Assembly (NCBI GenBank): GCA_039566865.1
Contig: CM076943.1
Span: 20,556,501 to 20,620,500 of the forward strand
Reading direction: 5' to 3'
Length of the DNA: 64,000 nucleotides
DNA from: Aurelia coerulea
Taxonomy: Eukaryota > Cnidaria > Scyphozoa > Semaeostomeae > Ulmaridae
In this document: positions 10,027 through 64,000 of the stretch, one piece after another
Position numbering within the stretch: the first letter of the stretch is position 1
How the letters are laid out: the number at the start of each line of letters is the position of its first letter
The notes under the pieces: generated by a model
What the model was told of the DNA's origin: nothing
Database searches by the model: none
The model's input: only the letters and a program-made list of their open reading frames with translations
Program-made: the position numbers and the translations under genes

Positions 10027-12710
10027 GATTGGTGATCTGCATAAATCCATCCATGAGACAAAGGACTTGACGACGCGCCTTGCTCTAAATATGATAAAAA
10101 GACAGGCTTTTGCATCCAGTTTCTGAGAGTTCAAAGATTTCAGCCTGATATCTCTCTCTAAAGGTTGTCACAAATAAGATGTCATGTGAGATTTGCGATA
10201 ACGCAAAATTATTCATGCAAACACTGCAACTCTCTTTGTTCGCGGACGTTTCATTAACCGGGAAGCCATGTTTGCCTCATTTCATTAAAAATATGACAAA
10301 CTTCTCACTTGGTCCCCCACATTTTAAAATCCTCACTGCACCCCTTCCCTTTTCCTTTTGTTGGCTTAAAAATCCTGATAGTTATGCTCAGGTCCTTTCC
10401 TTGGTTGTGCGCTTCCTAGCCTGTGCTATCAGTGTATGCGGTAGCCATCGCTAGCACCCTTACTTGTTGCCCTTGTCATAAACTAGTTGAAATGAGTGGT
10501 TCTTATCGGTTTTGATGTCACTGTTGGCTTACGACAGAGCGTGGTTTTATCATTAAGGTAGAACCATAAAACATATGATCACCAGATGTTACCATGAAGT
10601 CCACGATTTGATGAGAATTATGAGTCTTCTAAGATGACCGAGGGATAAATCATTCCCTAAAAATTGCGCGCAACTTTCCTCAAAAACCCCTAAAAAGTGA
10701 AAAAAAAACCCTTTGTTCTCCGACGCCCGACGGTGACCCAAAGGGCGGTTGAAGACCTGGACGCTCTAGAGAGAGAGGATAACCTTCTCTTCAATTTACC
10801 TTATCATTCACCCTACGTATGACCTTTCGATGTTTATTGCATTGACTTTATGAATCACAACAACAGCAACAACAAATTAAGCTTGTAGCGAGGTGATTCT
10901 CGTAATGTGAAAACGTGTGGCTCTTAAAGTCGTGGAAACTCCTTCTTCGTTCTTACAGGCTTTCAGCGAATCAAGCCTTCTTTCCTTGCCCTCTCCTCGT
11001 ATCGTATCTGATGTGAGCTGTGGTTATTTCGTTGGCGAATAAACAAGCCAAACCTGACCGTCTGTTAAGGGCTTCACTATAGTTTCATGTATGAAACATT
11101 GTAGCTTCGGAATCGTTTTCATCCAAACACTTCACGTCACAGAGGCTTGGTACTCAACGGTCTGACCGCGCAGAATTGCTACCACTTTTCGAAGCGAAGT
11201 GGGGGCTGTTCAAGAGCCTAAATTCAAAAATAGAGTACACCACCACGATCAGCGATGCTTAATGCATAAGAAAGGACAATACAAATTTTCCCGTCATATT
11301 CACCATAAACGAGAATAGCATTTCTTCAACTGCAGATTGATGCATAACAGATCGAAGGGTGTGAATATTCGAAACCTTTCAAATCGAATTGAAGCCTACT
11401 TCTGTTTTGATGTGTTATTGTTCGATGCAAGGGAGAGTTCGTCACGCCTTCTGAACGTGGTGGTCTAAGCACCGACGGCAAATCAGAACGCAAAGGTACG
11501 CACATTTTTCGTCATGCTGAGTAGCTGATCTCGTCACTGTAACGGTTTAAAAGAAGTTAAAATCTCAAAACCTCATGATAGAATTGAATATGGATTGGAT
11601 AGAAGAATTAATCATTTCCTTATTCTCCGCATTTGCGTCTGACTCAAAATGAATTCATAATAAATCTTCAACTAATCTCGAATTAGATTTAGACTTTTAG
11701 TAATCTTATGGACATTTCTCTCCTGCTGATTGTAATAGTTTTTATTTAATGCAAAGTCCTTTTCTGCAAAGTTATTTATATATTTGCATATGTTACGTTA
11801 GGCTGTTCTCGCACGGCCTTTTTTCGCTTTGGTTCGTAAGTTGTTTATTATTCAAAGGCTCACGGTGTTTGTTTTTCTTAGTTGCAGCCTCCAGTGCAAT
11901 GCCGAACAAAGTAATGAGTTATTTTCTCAGCCGCTTGCCGTGCTGGTAGGCCTGGAAAGAAAAGAGTTAAGACATAGAGTTACGAAATCCCTTTTTAGCA
12001 AAATCGTTCATGTTAAGTTCTTCGTACTTCGATAAGACGGAAAAATGGGTCTGAATAAAATTTCTGTGCAATGTGATAGCATAGTCATCAGAATGGTGAT
12101 AGTATTCTTCAAACCAGGTAGCCAGTAAAACTTCAGAATTTCGCAAATATCAAGCCACGAAGAATTATCAATGTCATTAAGAATTTTTGATGTTTGATTT
12201 AACACATCAGACTGAAATTCTAACACTAGTAAAATTTTCGAATTTCGGTAATTTTTCAAACGCCAAATTTATTTTTGAAGCATCTGGAAGCTTTAGGTAC
12301 AAAGAATCCGACACAAAGCGAATTTTGTAAAATGTTTTTCACAGCAAGACAAATTGAAAGCGAAAAGTCATCATGTTTACTCTCGGTTTACAAAGAACCT
12401 CATGTGAACTGTGAACTATTTTTATTCCAATGATTCAACGGACACGTTTCGTCAAACTGAATATCTTTCATGCATTCTGCTGGAAAGCATCTCCCGCAAA
12501 TTATTGCGTATTACCCGTCATCATTTTGACCGAATATGGCAGTATTTGTCAACTGCATCCACTGTTTGTCATAGACTAGTAAGCAACTGGCTTTAATTAA
12601 ATTTTGATTGCAACGACAAAAAACAGGCTTCCGAATTCAGTCTATCCTTACGGTACAAAACTGTGAAGCAGAGTTTTGCTAAGAAATTTCTGGAACTGCA
12701 CAATTGCACA
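10027..12710. other. Non-coding DNA, nothing recognised
   Basis: I found no coding exon, RNA gene or clear repeat in this stretch. Small open frames here have no recognisable domains. Confidence 0.45.
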
Positions 12711-12795
12711 GCAGAGGTTCCAAATCTTTAAAAATGCTGGTGTAAAATTGAGTGACCTATTTCTTTGAACGGAATGACTTCAAAGAAACCTCATC
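12711..12795. mobile_element. Y2: fragment of a Y-family end
   Basis: gaggttccaaatc, gtgtaaaattgagtgacc and ttgaacggaatgac match the first 80 bp of the full Y copies at 50766 and 54146. Truncated after that. Confidence 0.7.
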
Positions 12796-12854
12796 CAATT
12801 GTTTTAATTGTTACAAATTGTTGTTGATTTCAGTAGCAAAATAATGAAACGGTG

Positions 12855-13460
12855 TACCGGGTGCGGCAAAATAAACTATGCACGCTTGGCAGGCCACAAT
12901 AAATCGTACAGTAGACCAATTTTGAAGATTTATGACTTAATCTTTAGCAGAAAGCCTGAATTAGATACTGGGATTTTTTGCAATTTTTTTCATTTTCAGT
13001 TTTTAGAGCTAGAAGCTAGTTTCTTAAAATTTTAGTTTTCAAAAACACTGAAAACGATAAAAAAACATCGATCAAGTTTTCTAAAGAATCGACATGAATG
13101 GACAAAGAGAGAACTTGTTGGTGGTGATTTGGAATTTAGAAATCGACTAATTGTAATCTGCTGTACGAGAGTTCGTACCAGACCCCCAAATCACACTGAA
13201 AACGTTTTCTATTTGTTCATTCATGTTGAGTCTTTTAAAATTTGATCGACGTTTTTTGATCGTTTTCAGTGTTTTCGAAAACGAAAATTTTAAGAAACTC
13301 GCTTCTAGCTCTAAAACTGAAAACGAAAAATTTGCAAAAAGTCCTAGAATCTAATTCAGGCTTTCTGCTAAAAATTAAGTCATAAATCTTTAAAATCGGT
13401 CCAGTGTACGATTTATTGTGGCCTTCCAAACGTGCATAGTTTATTTTGGCGCACCCGGTA
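12855..13460. mobile_element. X2: TA-flanked palindromic MITE (606 bp)
   Basis: Ends TACCGGGTGCGGC and GCGCACCCGGTA; same length and internal order as X1 at 4058, with complementary arms around a central spacer. No coding capacity. Confidence 0.87.
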
Positions 13461-14611
13461 TGATGACGTCACAGTTTCTGAGTTCATCGTGTGTTCTGAT
13501 TTGGAACTGCATAAACTACGAAACTGACGTCAAGAAAAATTCTGCTGGAAGGCGTCCTGACTCAAACATTCTCAATTTGATTAAATCAAATGGCAACCAA
13601 AATCTCACAGCTTAATCCCCTTTCGGGGCCGAATAATTTTAATTACAAAATACTGCAAACTAGGAATTAGGCAGTCCCAGACATATTGCGTAATATTCAA
13701 TTCAAAAACGTAAAATGTGTTATTGTTGTTGTTGCTGTTGCTGTTGCTGTTGCTGTTGTTGTTGTTGTGGTTGTTTTGATAGCTGGGACTATGTAATGAC
13801 TCGAAGGCAGACGCAAAAGATGTAGAGGATGCTCGAAACGTGAAGTTTTTGAAAATAAAATCACATACTTTTCAAGATGCAGTTTTTTGGCCAAAAAGAG
13901 TTTTTTCTGAATTATCTTTTGTGGCATTCTAGAACTGATGTACTCCTTAGGACTGGCTTTATTTTACAGAAGGCATTGATCTTGGCAGAGTCAATAGAAA
14001 CAACTATTGACTTTGCTGTATTCAATCGAATTGTGAAAGCTTCAGGTACTTTTGATATGCCATGTGGCCAATGTAAACCGTTGTTGTTTGTTCCAGGGAT
14101 GTTTCCTTTCGCAGGCAGCAAGATCTGCAGTTTCTCAAATTGGGCAAATATTCATTTGACTCGCATGACTGCAATCTGCGCTCCAAATGTTAGCGTCACC
14201 TTGATGTCAAAATCACATATCAAATAAACCAGGGATTCATTATTTGAAATATTAGAAATTTCCTCACCAAATTTTTCTGCATAATTACATATGAATCGAT
14301 GTTGAATTAATATTGCAATATTTCAATTCATTTCATCTCGTTGTGATTGTTATCTATTTCATTGTAGCTAATTTGTCATGTACACCAATTGTTGCAAATA
14401 CTCCTGTACTGGAACTTTACCGACGTCGATACAATGATACCAAGATAAAATAACATTTCTCTTATCCTATCTTGATGTTACTTGATGTAGCAAGATGCAA
14501 GATGGAGATATGCGACCGTAAAAAGGTGTCAAGACAGTGGACCTTTTTAACCTCATTTGGAGGGCATCCACTTTTCATCATTGCATAATCAATTTTGGGC
14601 CTTCTCTTTGA
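13461..14611. other. Non-coding DNA with a short trinucleotide repeat
   Basis: A TTG/CTG microsatellite spans about 13721-13768. An open frame at 13877-14227 has no recognisable domain. No gene supported. Confidence 0.45.
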
Positions 14612-15649
14612 CAGTGGTGTACGCATCTTCTCGGGATTGCGGGGGGTCTGGGGTGTCGTAGCCCCAGAACATCGTACGGGACCACGCCCTTCAGACGCTC
14701 GCAAAATGAGGGATACGCCCTTTTTAGTTATATTTTGCATCGTAAACATGGCTGCAATGGACAAAAAATAGGCAGGATGTTTCATCAAATTTGCATTGAG
14801 AATTGATACCCATCATATTTTCAATTTCAATCTAAATCTCAAATAGCCTACCATAACACTACGGTTATATAGTTCAACAGCTAGACGAGATAATAACTAA
14901 ACATAACAGATCAAAACAATTACAATAAACATAGTTACAAGCAAAAGTAGTTGAAGCTTCAAGCTGGATCGGTATGTGTCTTATTTATATGATCATAGTT
15001 GGCGAGCAAGCTCGAGTTAATCTAGGAAAGTAAACGAAGAATTGTTACTCAGAACAAACAGTCCAGCATATCAAGTACGAGTTACAAAGTTGCTTTCCTT
15101 AACTTTACAGCAAAATGATTTTGCGCTGGTTGCTTGCTTGATATTCGAGTCATCATTTGTCTAGTCAGTCTATGGCATCTTTGCAAGAAGCTTTTGCGAA
15201 ATAAATTGTTGTGTCAATTTGAATTATTTTCGGTATTTTTTCAGTTACCATTTTGATTAGAATGTTTCAAGAAGCAGTAGCAAATATGGATCCCTATAAC
15301 TATAGCCAATAGCACGTACAGGCTAAGACAAATGAGGATCTTGAAATGAGTGGGTCTGGGGGCAAAGCCACCAGGAAAATTTTGAGAACATGCATTCTAC
15401 TTTGGCTTGGAATGCCCCTCACCCCAACATCGTTCAAGCAATTCTTAGAAACCGAAATCATTGTTCTATCAAACCTTGACAAAACCATTCCCTTCTTGCT
15501 TTTCAAGAATCTCAAAGACCAACGCTTGACAGATCTGCCTGCCCCCCCTGAGGTACAAATTTTATTGCATTTTTGTACGAATCTCGAGGACCATCTTTTT
15601 GAAAAGTTAGGGGGTCCGGACCCCCATTCCTCCCTTGGGTACGCCACTG
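14612..15649. mobile_element. Non-autonomous hAT element, 1038 bp, exact 8-bp target duplication
   Basis: Ends CAGTGGTGTACGC and GGTACGCCACTG. Identical ctctttga at 14604-14611 and 15650-15657. CAGTGGCGTACGC-type ends and the 8-bp duplication are classic hAT. Internal G-rich and C-rich patches lie near both ends. No transposase frame is visible. Confidence 0.9.
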
Positions 15650-15657
15650 CTCTTTGA

Positions 15658-16254
15658 AGACATCAGTCAAATTTTCCGCTTTCGCGTTCTTCAATTTTTC
15701 ATCCTGAGTCAGAATGGCAGAATGATAAAGAATAGAAATGAAACAGAAAGACGAAAATATTGTGCCAGAGAATTGTCGATGAAGTGCTGAAATTTTCCTC
15801 CATATTTCAAACATGTCTTTTGATATATAAAACTCGCAGAAGCGTCTCTTGTCAAATCTCGTTATGCAATGTAGTCACGAGTCGAGGTACATAATATGGG
15901 TCTTCATTTCCGCGTTGTCAAGAAATGGTTCGTTTTTTGCATGGAGCCTGAAGTCCTTATTCGGTCATTACAATTCAAGGAGCTCACAACTGCTATAAGA
16001 TTGCCTATGTTTTTCAGCAACTTGAGGTGAACCAAAAGCCGAATATTGTTACTTTATTTCCCATGCAAGTTGCCTTCTCAAAACGAAACAATACCTTGGT
16101 TTGGGACTGGGAAACATTTGCAAAACGAATGTTCAATGTTTTATGCACTGGACAGTAAATACAAATTTCGTGGTTAACAGCTGGCCTGGGCTTTTTCAGT
16201 ATATACCCTATTGTATTTGGTAACGTAGCTAAAGACGCAATGAGTGCTTTTAAG
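15658..16254. other. Non-coding DNA, nothing recognised
   Basis: No supported gene or repeat. Confidence 0.45.
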
Positions 16255-16560
16255 GGGTTTCTTTGGCCTTTTTTCAGTAATTCATTTCAAGTGAGCTGAA
16301 AGGATTTCTAGCTATTGAAAGCTAGCCTGCGTGCAGACTCAACTATCCTAAAATGTAGACTACACTTTAGGATAGTTGAGTCTGCACGCAGGCATTGAAA
16401 GCTGATTTAGGCCCACTATTCATGCCGCATCCAGGCATGGGACCCCTGCTTTAACGTCCCTTCTGAAGTACGGCGAAGTGAGTTGCAAGGTCAGCCCTCC
16501 GCGATGTCACCCATCCGGAGTTTGACCTGACTCGACCGAGTTCTCAGCCACTCATCCACC
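16255..16560. repeat. R1: dispersed repeat, second copy at 30905
   Basis: Shares aaggatttctag, ggcccactat, cggcgaagtgagttgc and gtcacccatc in the same order with 30905-31150. The family is not identified. R1 is interrupted by a 69-bp hairpin that R2 lacks. Confidence 0.7.
16325..16393. mobile_element. 69-bp hairpin insertion with 10-bp target duplication
   Basis: GCCTGCGTGCAGACTC... pairs with ...GAGTCTGCACGCAGGC over almost its full length. attgaaagct flanks it at 16314-16323 and 16394-16403. The paralogous repeat at 30905 shows the empty site, which confirms a real insertion. A related end (gtctgcacgcaggc) occurs near 23235. Confidence 0.85.
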
Positions 16561-17520
16561 TATTTTATGTACAGTGGCCTGGACCATTATGTCCCTACCT
16601 TCCTCGTTAGTGGCGTGGGTGATGAACTAGCCCATGGGCAACCATCAACGCTCCTCGTCGATACTGTTCTCGACACTTTCTTGGAGGGCATCGAGGCTGC
16701 GTTCAGGCCAGCCTTCAACGATTTGAAACGTGCATGATACACAAATTGGTAAAACAAACCAATTTGCGCAAACGTTACTTGAAATGGAGGTTGAAATTAT
16801 ATTTTCGAGGTGCTCTCCTCCATGACTTTTCTTCTTTGTTCCGTTGTCCTGTTGTTCCTTGGTCCATGATTCCATTATTTGGTTCCACAATTCTATTGTC
16901 CATGATTTCGTGGTCCATGATTTTGGAGAAAGGAAGAAAGGAGTGCAATTCCTTCTGATCCGATCTACCCTTGTTCTTTGGGGTAGGATTGATGATTTAC
17001 GTAAACATACGAGATCAATTATGCCGTGAAAGGATTGCAGCTTCAAATATTGTTGATGTTCGTACGACATTTTATTCATTTATTGTTTATCTGTGCGAAT
17101 TGGATTGAATTTATTGTTTAATCATTGAGCAGCAGTTTGAATTAATTATTCAATTGTTTGTAACCAGTAGTGGGTGTTTGCTTGACTTTGAACTAATGAA
17201 AAAGTTGACGGGAGAGAATTGTTATTTCGTGGAACCAGAAACGCGAAGTGAGTTTGCTTTCGACATAGTAAAATGCGGAACATTGGACAGAAGAAAGAAA
17301 ATTATTTTCAAATAATTTTGGAGGCCTCTCTTAAGCGTTTGATGAAGTCTTGTGCGCCCCTAGGTTTTTATTTTTATTTGACATCTCATATGATGAAACG
17401 GATTTAGGTATCAAATTGTTCTACTCTATTTCATGTAAATGTTCATGTCATGTCATTGACATGAATAACAAGAACATTTATGTTGTTTTACTGTGTAGTT
17501 TCAGTAATTTTGTATCTCTA
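16561..17520. other. Non-coding DNA, nothing recognised
   Basis: Contains short repeated phrases (gtccatgattcc / ggtccatgattt) near 16860-16925. The minus-strand frame at 16645-17079 has no recognisable domain. No gene supported. Confidence 0.4.
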
Positions 17521-17876
17521 TCCGGGGGGGGGGGTACTTTGTATATTAAAAACGGCACATCCCCGTCGGACAAATATCAAATTTGTCCGACGGGGATGTG
17601 CCGTTTTTAAGGATATCGTTTTCACCAATTTTGTCAAGCATGGGGTATCAAAATAAGGCAATTTTTCCAGAGCAGGTTGTCAAAACATGCCAAAATGGAA
17701 TATTTTGTTAGATCAGGTCGCTTTTCGGCCAAATTTTCATGTTTTGGAGTATAATTTTCACCAGTTTTTCTAGAATAGGTTATCATTTGGAGCGAAAAAT
17801 TCTGGAGCAGGGTAAACAAATAAATTTTCGTGGGCACACACCCCCGTACAAAGCCAAGTACCCCCCTCCCCGGGTC
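17521..17876. mobile_element. U1: G-run-ended MITE
   Basis: Begins with a run of G then TACTTTGTATAT and ends GTACCCCCCTCCCCGGG. Internal phrases (tcgttttcaccaa, gagcaggttgtcaaaac, ggttatcatttgg, cacacccccgtac) recur at 48841, 49300, 43656 and 60052. Near its 5' end a 30-bp segment has been inversely duplicated (cggcacatccccgtcgg and its inverse). Confidence 0.75.
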
Positions 17877-19001
17877 CCGAGGATCTTTATGCAATGGCCT
17901 CTTGGGGGTGGACACAGCCTTTTGCTCCCCGGGGTATCGTCCCAGTGGAATTGTAGAGCAATTTTTCAAATATAAGTAGTGTAGCTCGTTATTTTTCTGT
18001 CGTAAAATTGTTTTGGCATGTTTATAAAAATAGTTGATTGGTTCGTGGAGGCAAGCAGCGGGAGAATAGAAGAAGCCTCAGATTTGGCAACCTTCTCCGA
18101 GTTATAAACTAAAAAGTATGTCTTCCTAGTTTGGATATCTACCAAAGCCACACGATTTTCAGTTCCTATGATTCGATTTGGGAAGCCTCGCCAAGGGTCC
18201 TGAATGAAATTCCGGACCTATCCACATTCTATGTTTTAAATTTGATACTATAATTTTCGACGAATGGAGAAAAATGGAAAAATTGAAAAAATTCTATGTT
18301 TTACATATGACGATTAAATTGACAACAGCGCAGCGATTGGGAGGGTGGATAACATTTCTTCACAAATGACACATAGTGACGTAGGAGTCAACCACAAGAA
18401 TAAGAAAAAGCTCAGACCCGGATTAGCAAACTTTACTATGATTGTAAAGCGATGGGAGTGAGACACGAGCTAAGAACATTTTAGTCTTTAAAGTTAATGG
18501 ACGATCGAATTATTCATACCGGATGTGAGGAGTTTATCAAATCACAGGAAAACCCCATATTGTTGCTATCATTCTAGAAGGCATCAAGAAGACAATCACT
18601 GTATCTTACTGCATCAAGCATGATATTGCTGTGACCAAACCAAACGCAGTGTTTTTATAGAGAATGTTCACACGTTATATCATGAACATGGTGAAATTTC
18701 ACGCAGTTTGTCATCGTGAAATTTAATAGTTTTCATTTTGAGGACTGGATCTCGTTACATTGGATCAGATCAGCTGTATTAACTCTGGTTGTCCCTTATC
18801 TGTCAAAGAACGGGAAGAAACTCGTTACAAATTGCATATTGAATAATTAATCAAATGCCCATACATTTATCGTTATTTATTCTCCACATACGAGTTGCAG
18901 TGAAGATTTCGCTTTCGTAATCAACATTTCACCAGGATCCCCACGAAGACGTCTTGCTCACTTATCAAGCGGAAGTTGCTTGTTTTACACAAGGCCTAAC
19001 G
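17877..19001. other. Immediate upstream region of the receptor gene
   Basis: About 1.1 kb with no recognised repeat or clear core promoter. The transcription start is not visible from sequence alone. Confidence 0.4.
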
Positions 19002-62360
<43,359 letters not shown>

Positions 62361-63034
62361 CAAGGTTAACTCAAAGATTGCATTAGATTACATATCCGAG
62401 AGATAATCTGTGCTAATCCTGACAGTCTTGGTTGCAGTATCGACGATAGCTTCTCGCAAGAGCTTTGTAATGATAGAACTCAACACTGGCCTGTAGACAA
62501 GGGAAGATTATTCTTAAAGGACTTTTGAGGATTTGGGTGAAACTGGACAGAGTTCGATTTCGAACAGATATTCGAATGCAAATAGAAATTTGATTAAGCA
62601 GAGGAAGATTTGATTGGTGATCGCATTGCAGATCAGCCTAGCAATGTTCAGATGGATTTGTTGGTTATGTTGAGGACATTTGGCATAATTCACGAAGCTA
62701 ATTCGAATACCTTTTGAATGGAAATTATCCCAATCGTAATATCTACTTAAAATTTTGCATATCCAACTATAAAGCAATTATTATACCGTTCTGCATGAAT
62801 TTCAAATCATCTCTCCTAACCCTTACTGACAAGGACAATAGCTGAGCTTGATGCAGCGGTCTTGTTAGAAGACTAATAGGGTAAAAGCATGATCATGTTA
62901 AATTCCCAACCGTTAAGTTGCAAGGAGGTGATATTCAAGCCATTCAGCCCTTCGGGTGGATAATGGTGGTAGTTGGAACACTGCGGGTTCAAAAACGTCC
63001 ACACTTCGCGCTTCTTTGCTATCTCATCTTGCAC

Positions 63035-63112
<78 letters not shown>

Positions 63113-64000
63113 CTAATTGTTTGTTCCCCCTGTTTATCTTGTGTTATGGTTTAGAATTCTTATTTAATCGGTTGACTGTCATCCAAAAATTTTCTCAAGC
63201 ACACAGTATACGTGCCGACTACCTTGGGCACTGGAAATTTGTTTTGATTGGGCTCAGAAATTGTCGTGGTAGCCAGTGAGCACCTTCCTGTCACCCCCCA
63301 CCCCCAACGCAGCTTGTCGAACCGTTGCACGGAATTTAAAAAGATCGTTGGCATTCAATTTTCACGGGCTGTTTATTCATATCAACGGCTTCTATATGCA
63401 TGTTTCTACAACATTTATTGGTGCATTTTCAACAGATACACGAGCATTTTGGCTACAATCATACATTTATTGTTGAAATTGTTGTAATATCTATATCGTT
63501 ATGTATTGTTAGAAGAATCTTTATATGTGAAATAGTATCAAATTTGTTGATAATAGAAATAACGTATTTGATGCAGCATTTTATTACAGAGATATATATT
63601 TATAGAAGTATGGGCTGTTTAAAACATGCCTGAATAGAATCTCACAGGTTTTAGATTACCTGAATCTCAAATTAACCAAAAAAATTAAAACGGTAATGTT
63701 TCAACTAAAGTTTTTCATATGTATATACCGCTACATACATTGGTTTATTGACCAGTTCCACACACCTGCGTGAATTTCAAAGAGATTTCAAGGTTCATCC
63801 GAACTTCAGATTTGCTTGAAAATCCCATTGGTAGCAAATTAGCGGAGCATTCGTGGAAAATGGGGATCCTAGATTTCTGTTGTCACTTTATCAAAGAAAC
63901 GAACACTTTCCTTTGCTCTTGTTTACATGAAGTTGACTTCGAGTCCAGGAAAGGAAGTTGGTCCAAAAATGGGGCAAAATGTCGATTATCTAAATGTCTT
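62361..64000. other. Presumed 3' UTR and downstream DNA
   Basis: No AATAAA is seen in the 700 nt after the stop; an ATTAAA occurs at about 63684. A (TTGA)n microsatellite spans about 63035-63111. No further gene recognised. Confidence 0.45.
63035..63111. repeat. (TTGA)n microsatellite
   Basis: Uninterrupted attg tetranucleotide run downstream of the receptor stop codon. Confidence 0.95.

Noticed and set aside
13877..14227. 116-residue + strand frame
   Set aside because: No domain, no conserved motif and no splice partner recognised; length is within chance for AT-rich DNA.
15300..15657. Overlapping frames on both strands rich in Pro/Gly
   Set aside because: They lie at the right end of the 1038-bp hAT element; the composition comes from its G/C-rich end.
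16645..17079. 144-residue minus-strand frame
   Set aside because: The composition follows short direct repeats (tccatgat) in the DNA; no recognisable domain or gene context.

Overview
The window is animal (metazoan) nuclear DNA, AT-rich and crowded with transposon remnants. It contains one clearly recognisable protein-coding gene and no bacterial or organellar signal. The introns, a secreted and membrane-spanning receptor tyrosine kinase with EGF and immunoglobulin domains, and many short inverted-repeat elements fit an early-branching animal; a cnidarian such as a coral or anemone is my best guess. That placement is inference from gene type and repeat content, not from a species marker.

The gene lies on the + strand from 19002 to 62360. 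I assembled 23 exons by hand. Every intron is GT-AG and all exon phases agree, giving 4395 nt of coding sequence, or 1464 residues plus a stop. The order is: signal peptide (exon 1); three calcium-binding-type EGF domains (exons 2-4); seven Ig domains (exons 5-12, the last split over two exons); one membrane helix (exon 13); an FGFR/RET-like tyrosine kinase with all catalytic residues (exons 14-21); and a C-terminal tail with YxN, YLRP and PPPPY motifs (exons 22-23). Exons 2-10 each carry one extracellular domain and begin and end in phase 1. Two further EGF exons in the tandem array are dead, and one of them keeps both splice sites, so it could act as a poison exon. The kinase N-lobe has a long Ser/Arg-rich insertion between strands beta2 and beta3.

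1-19001 is upstream DNA with no gene I can support. It holds hAT-type elements with exact 8-bp target duplications, a Mutator-like element with a 9-bp duplication, TA-flanked palindromic elements, a foldback element around a 12-bp minisatellite, and two tiny hairpin insertions (49 and 69 bp). The introns (about 39 kb) carry the same kinds of elements, often nested up to three deep, plus pieces of non-LTR retrotransposons and several microsatellites. 62361-64000 is presumed 3' UTR and downstream DNA with a TTGA microsatellite.

Family letters used below (U, V, W, X, Y, Z, S, R) are local names for repeats that recur within this window; they are not database names.
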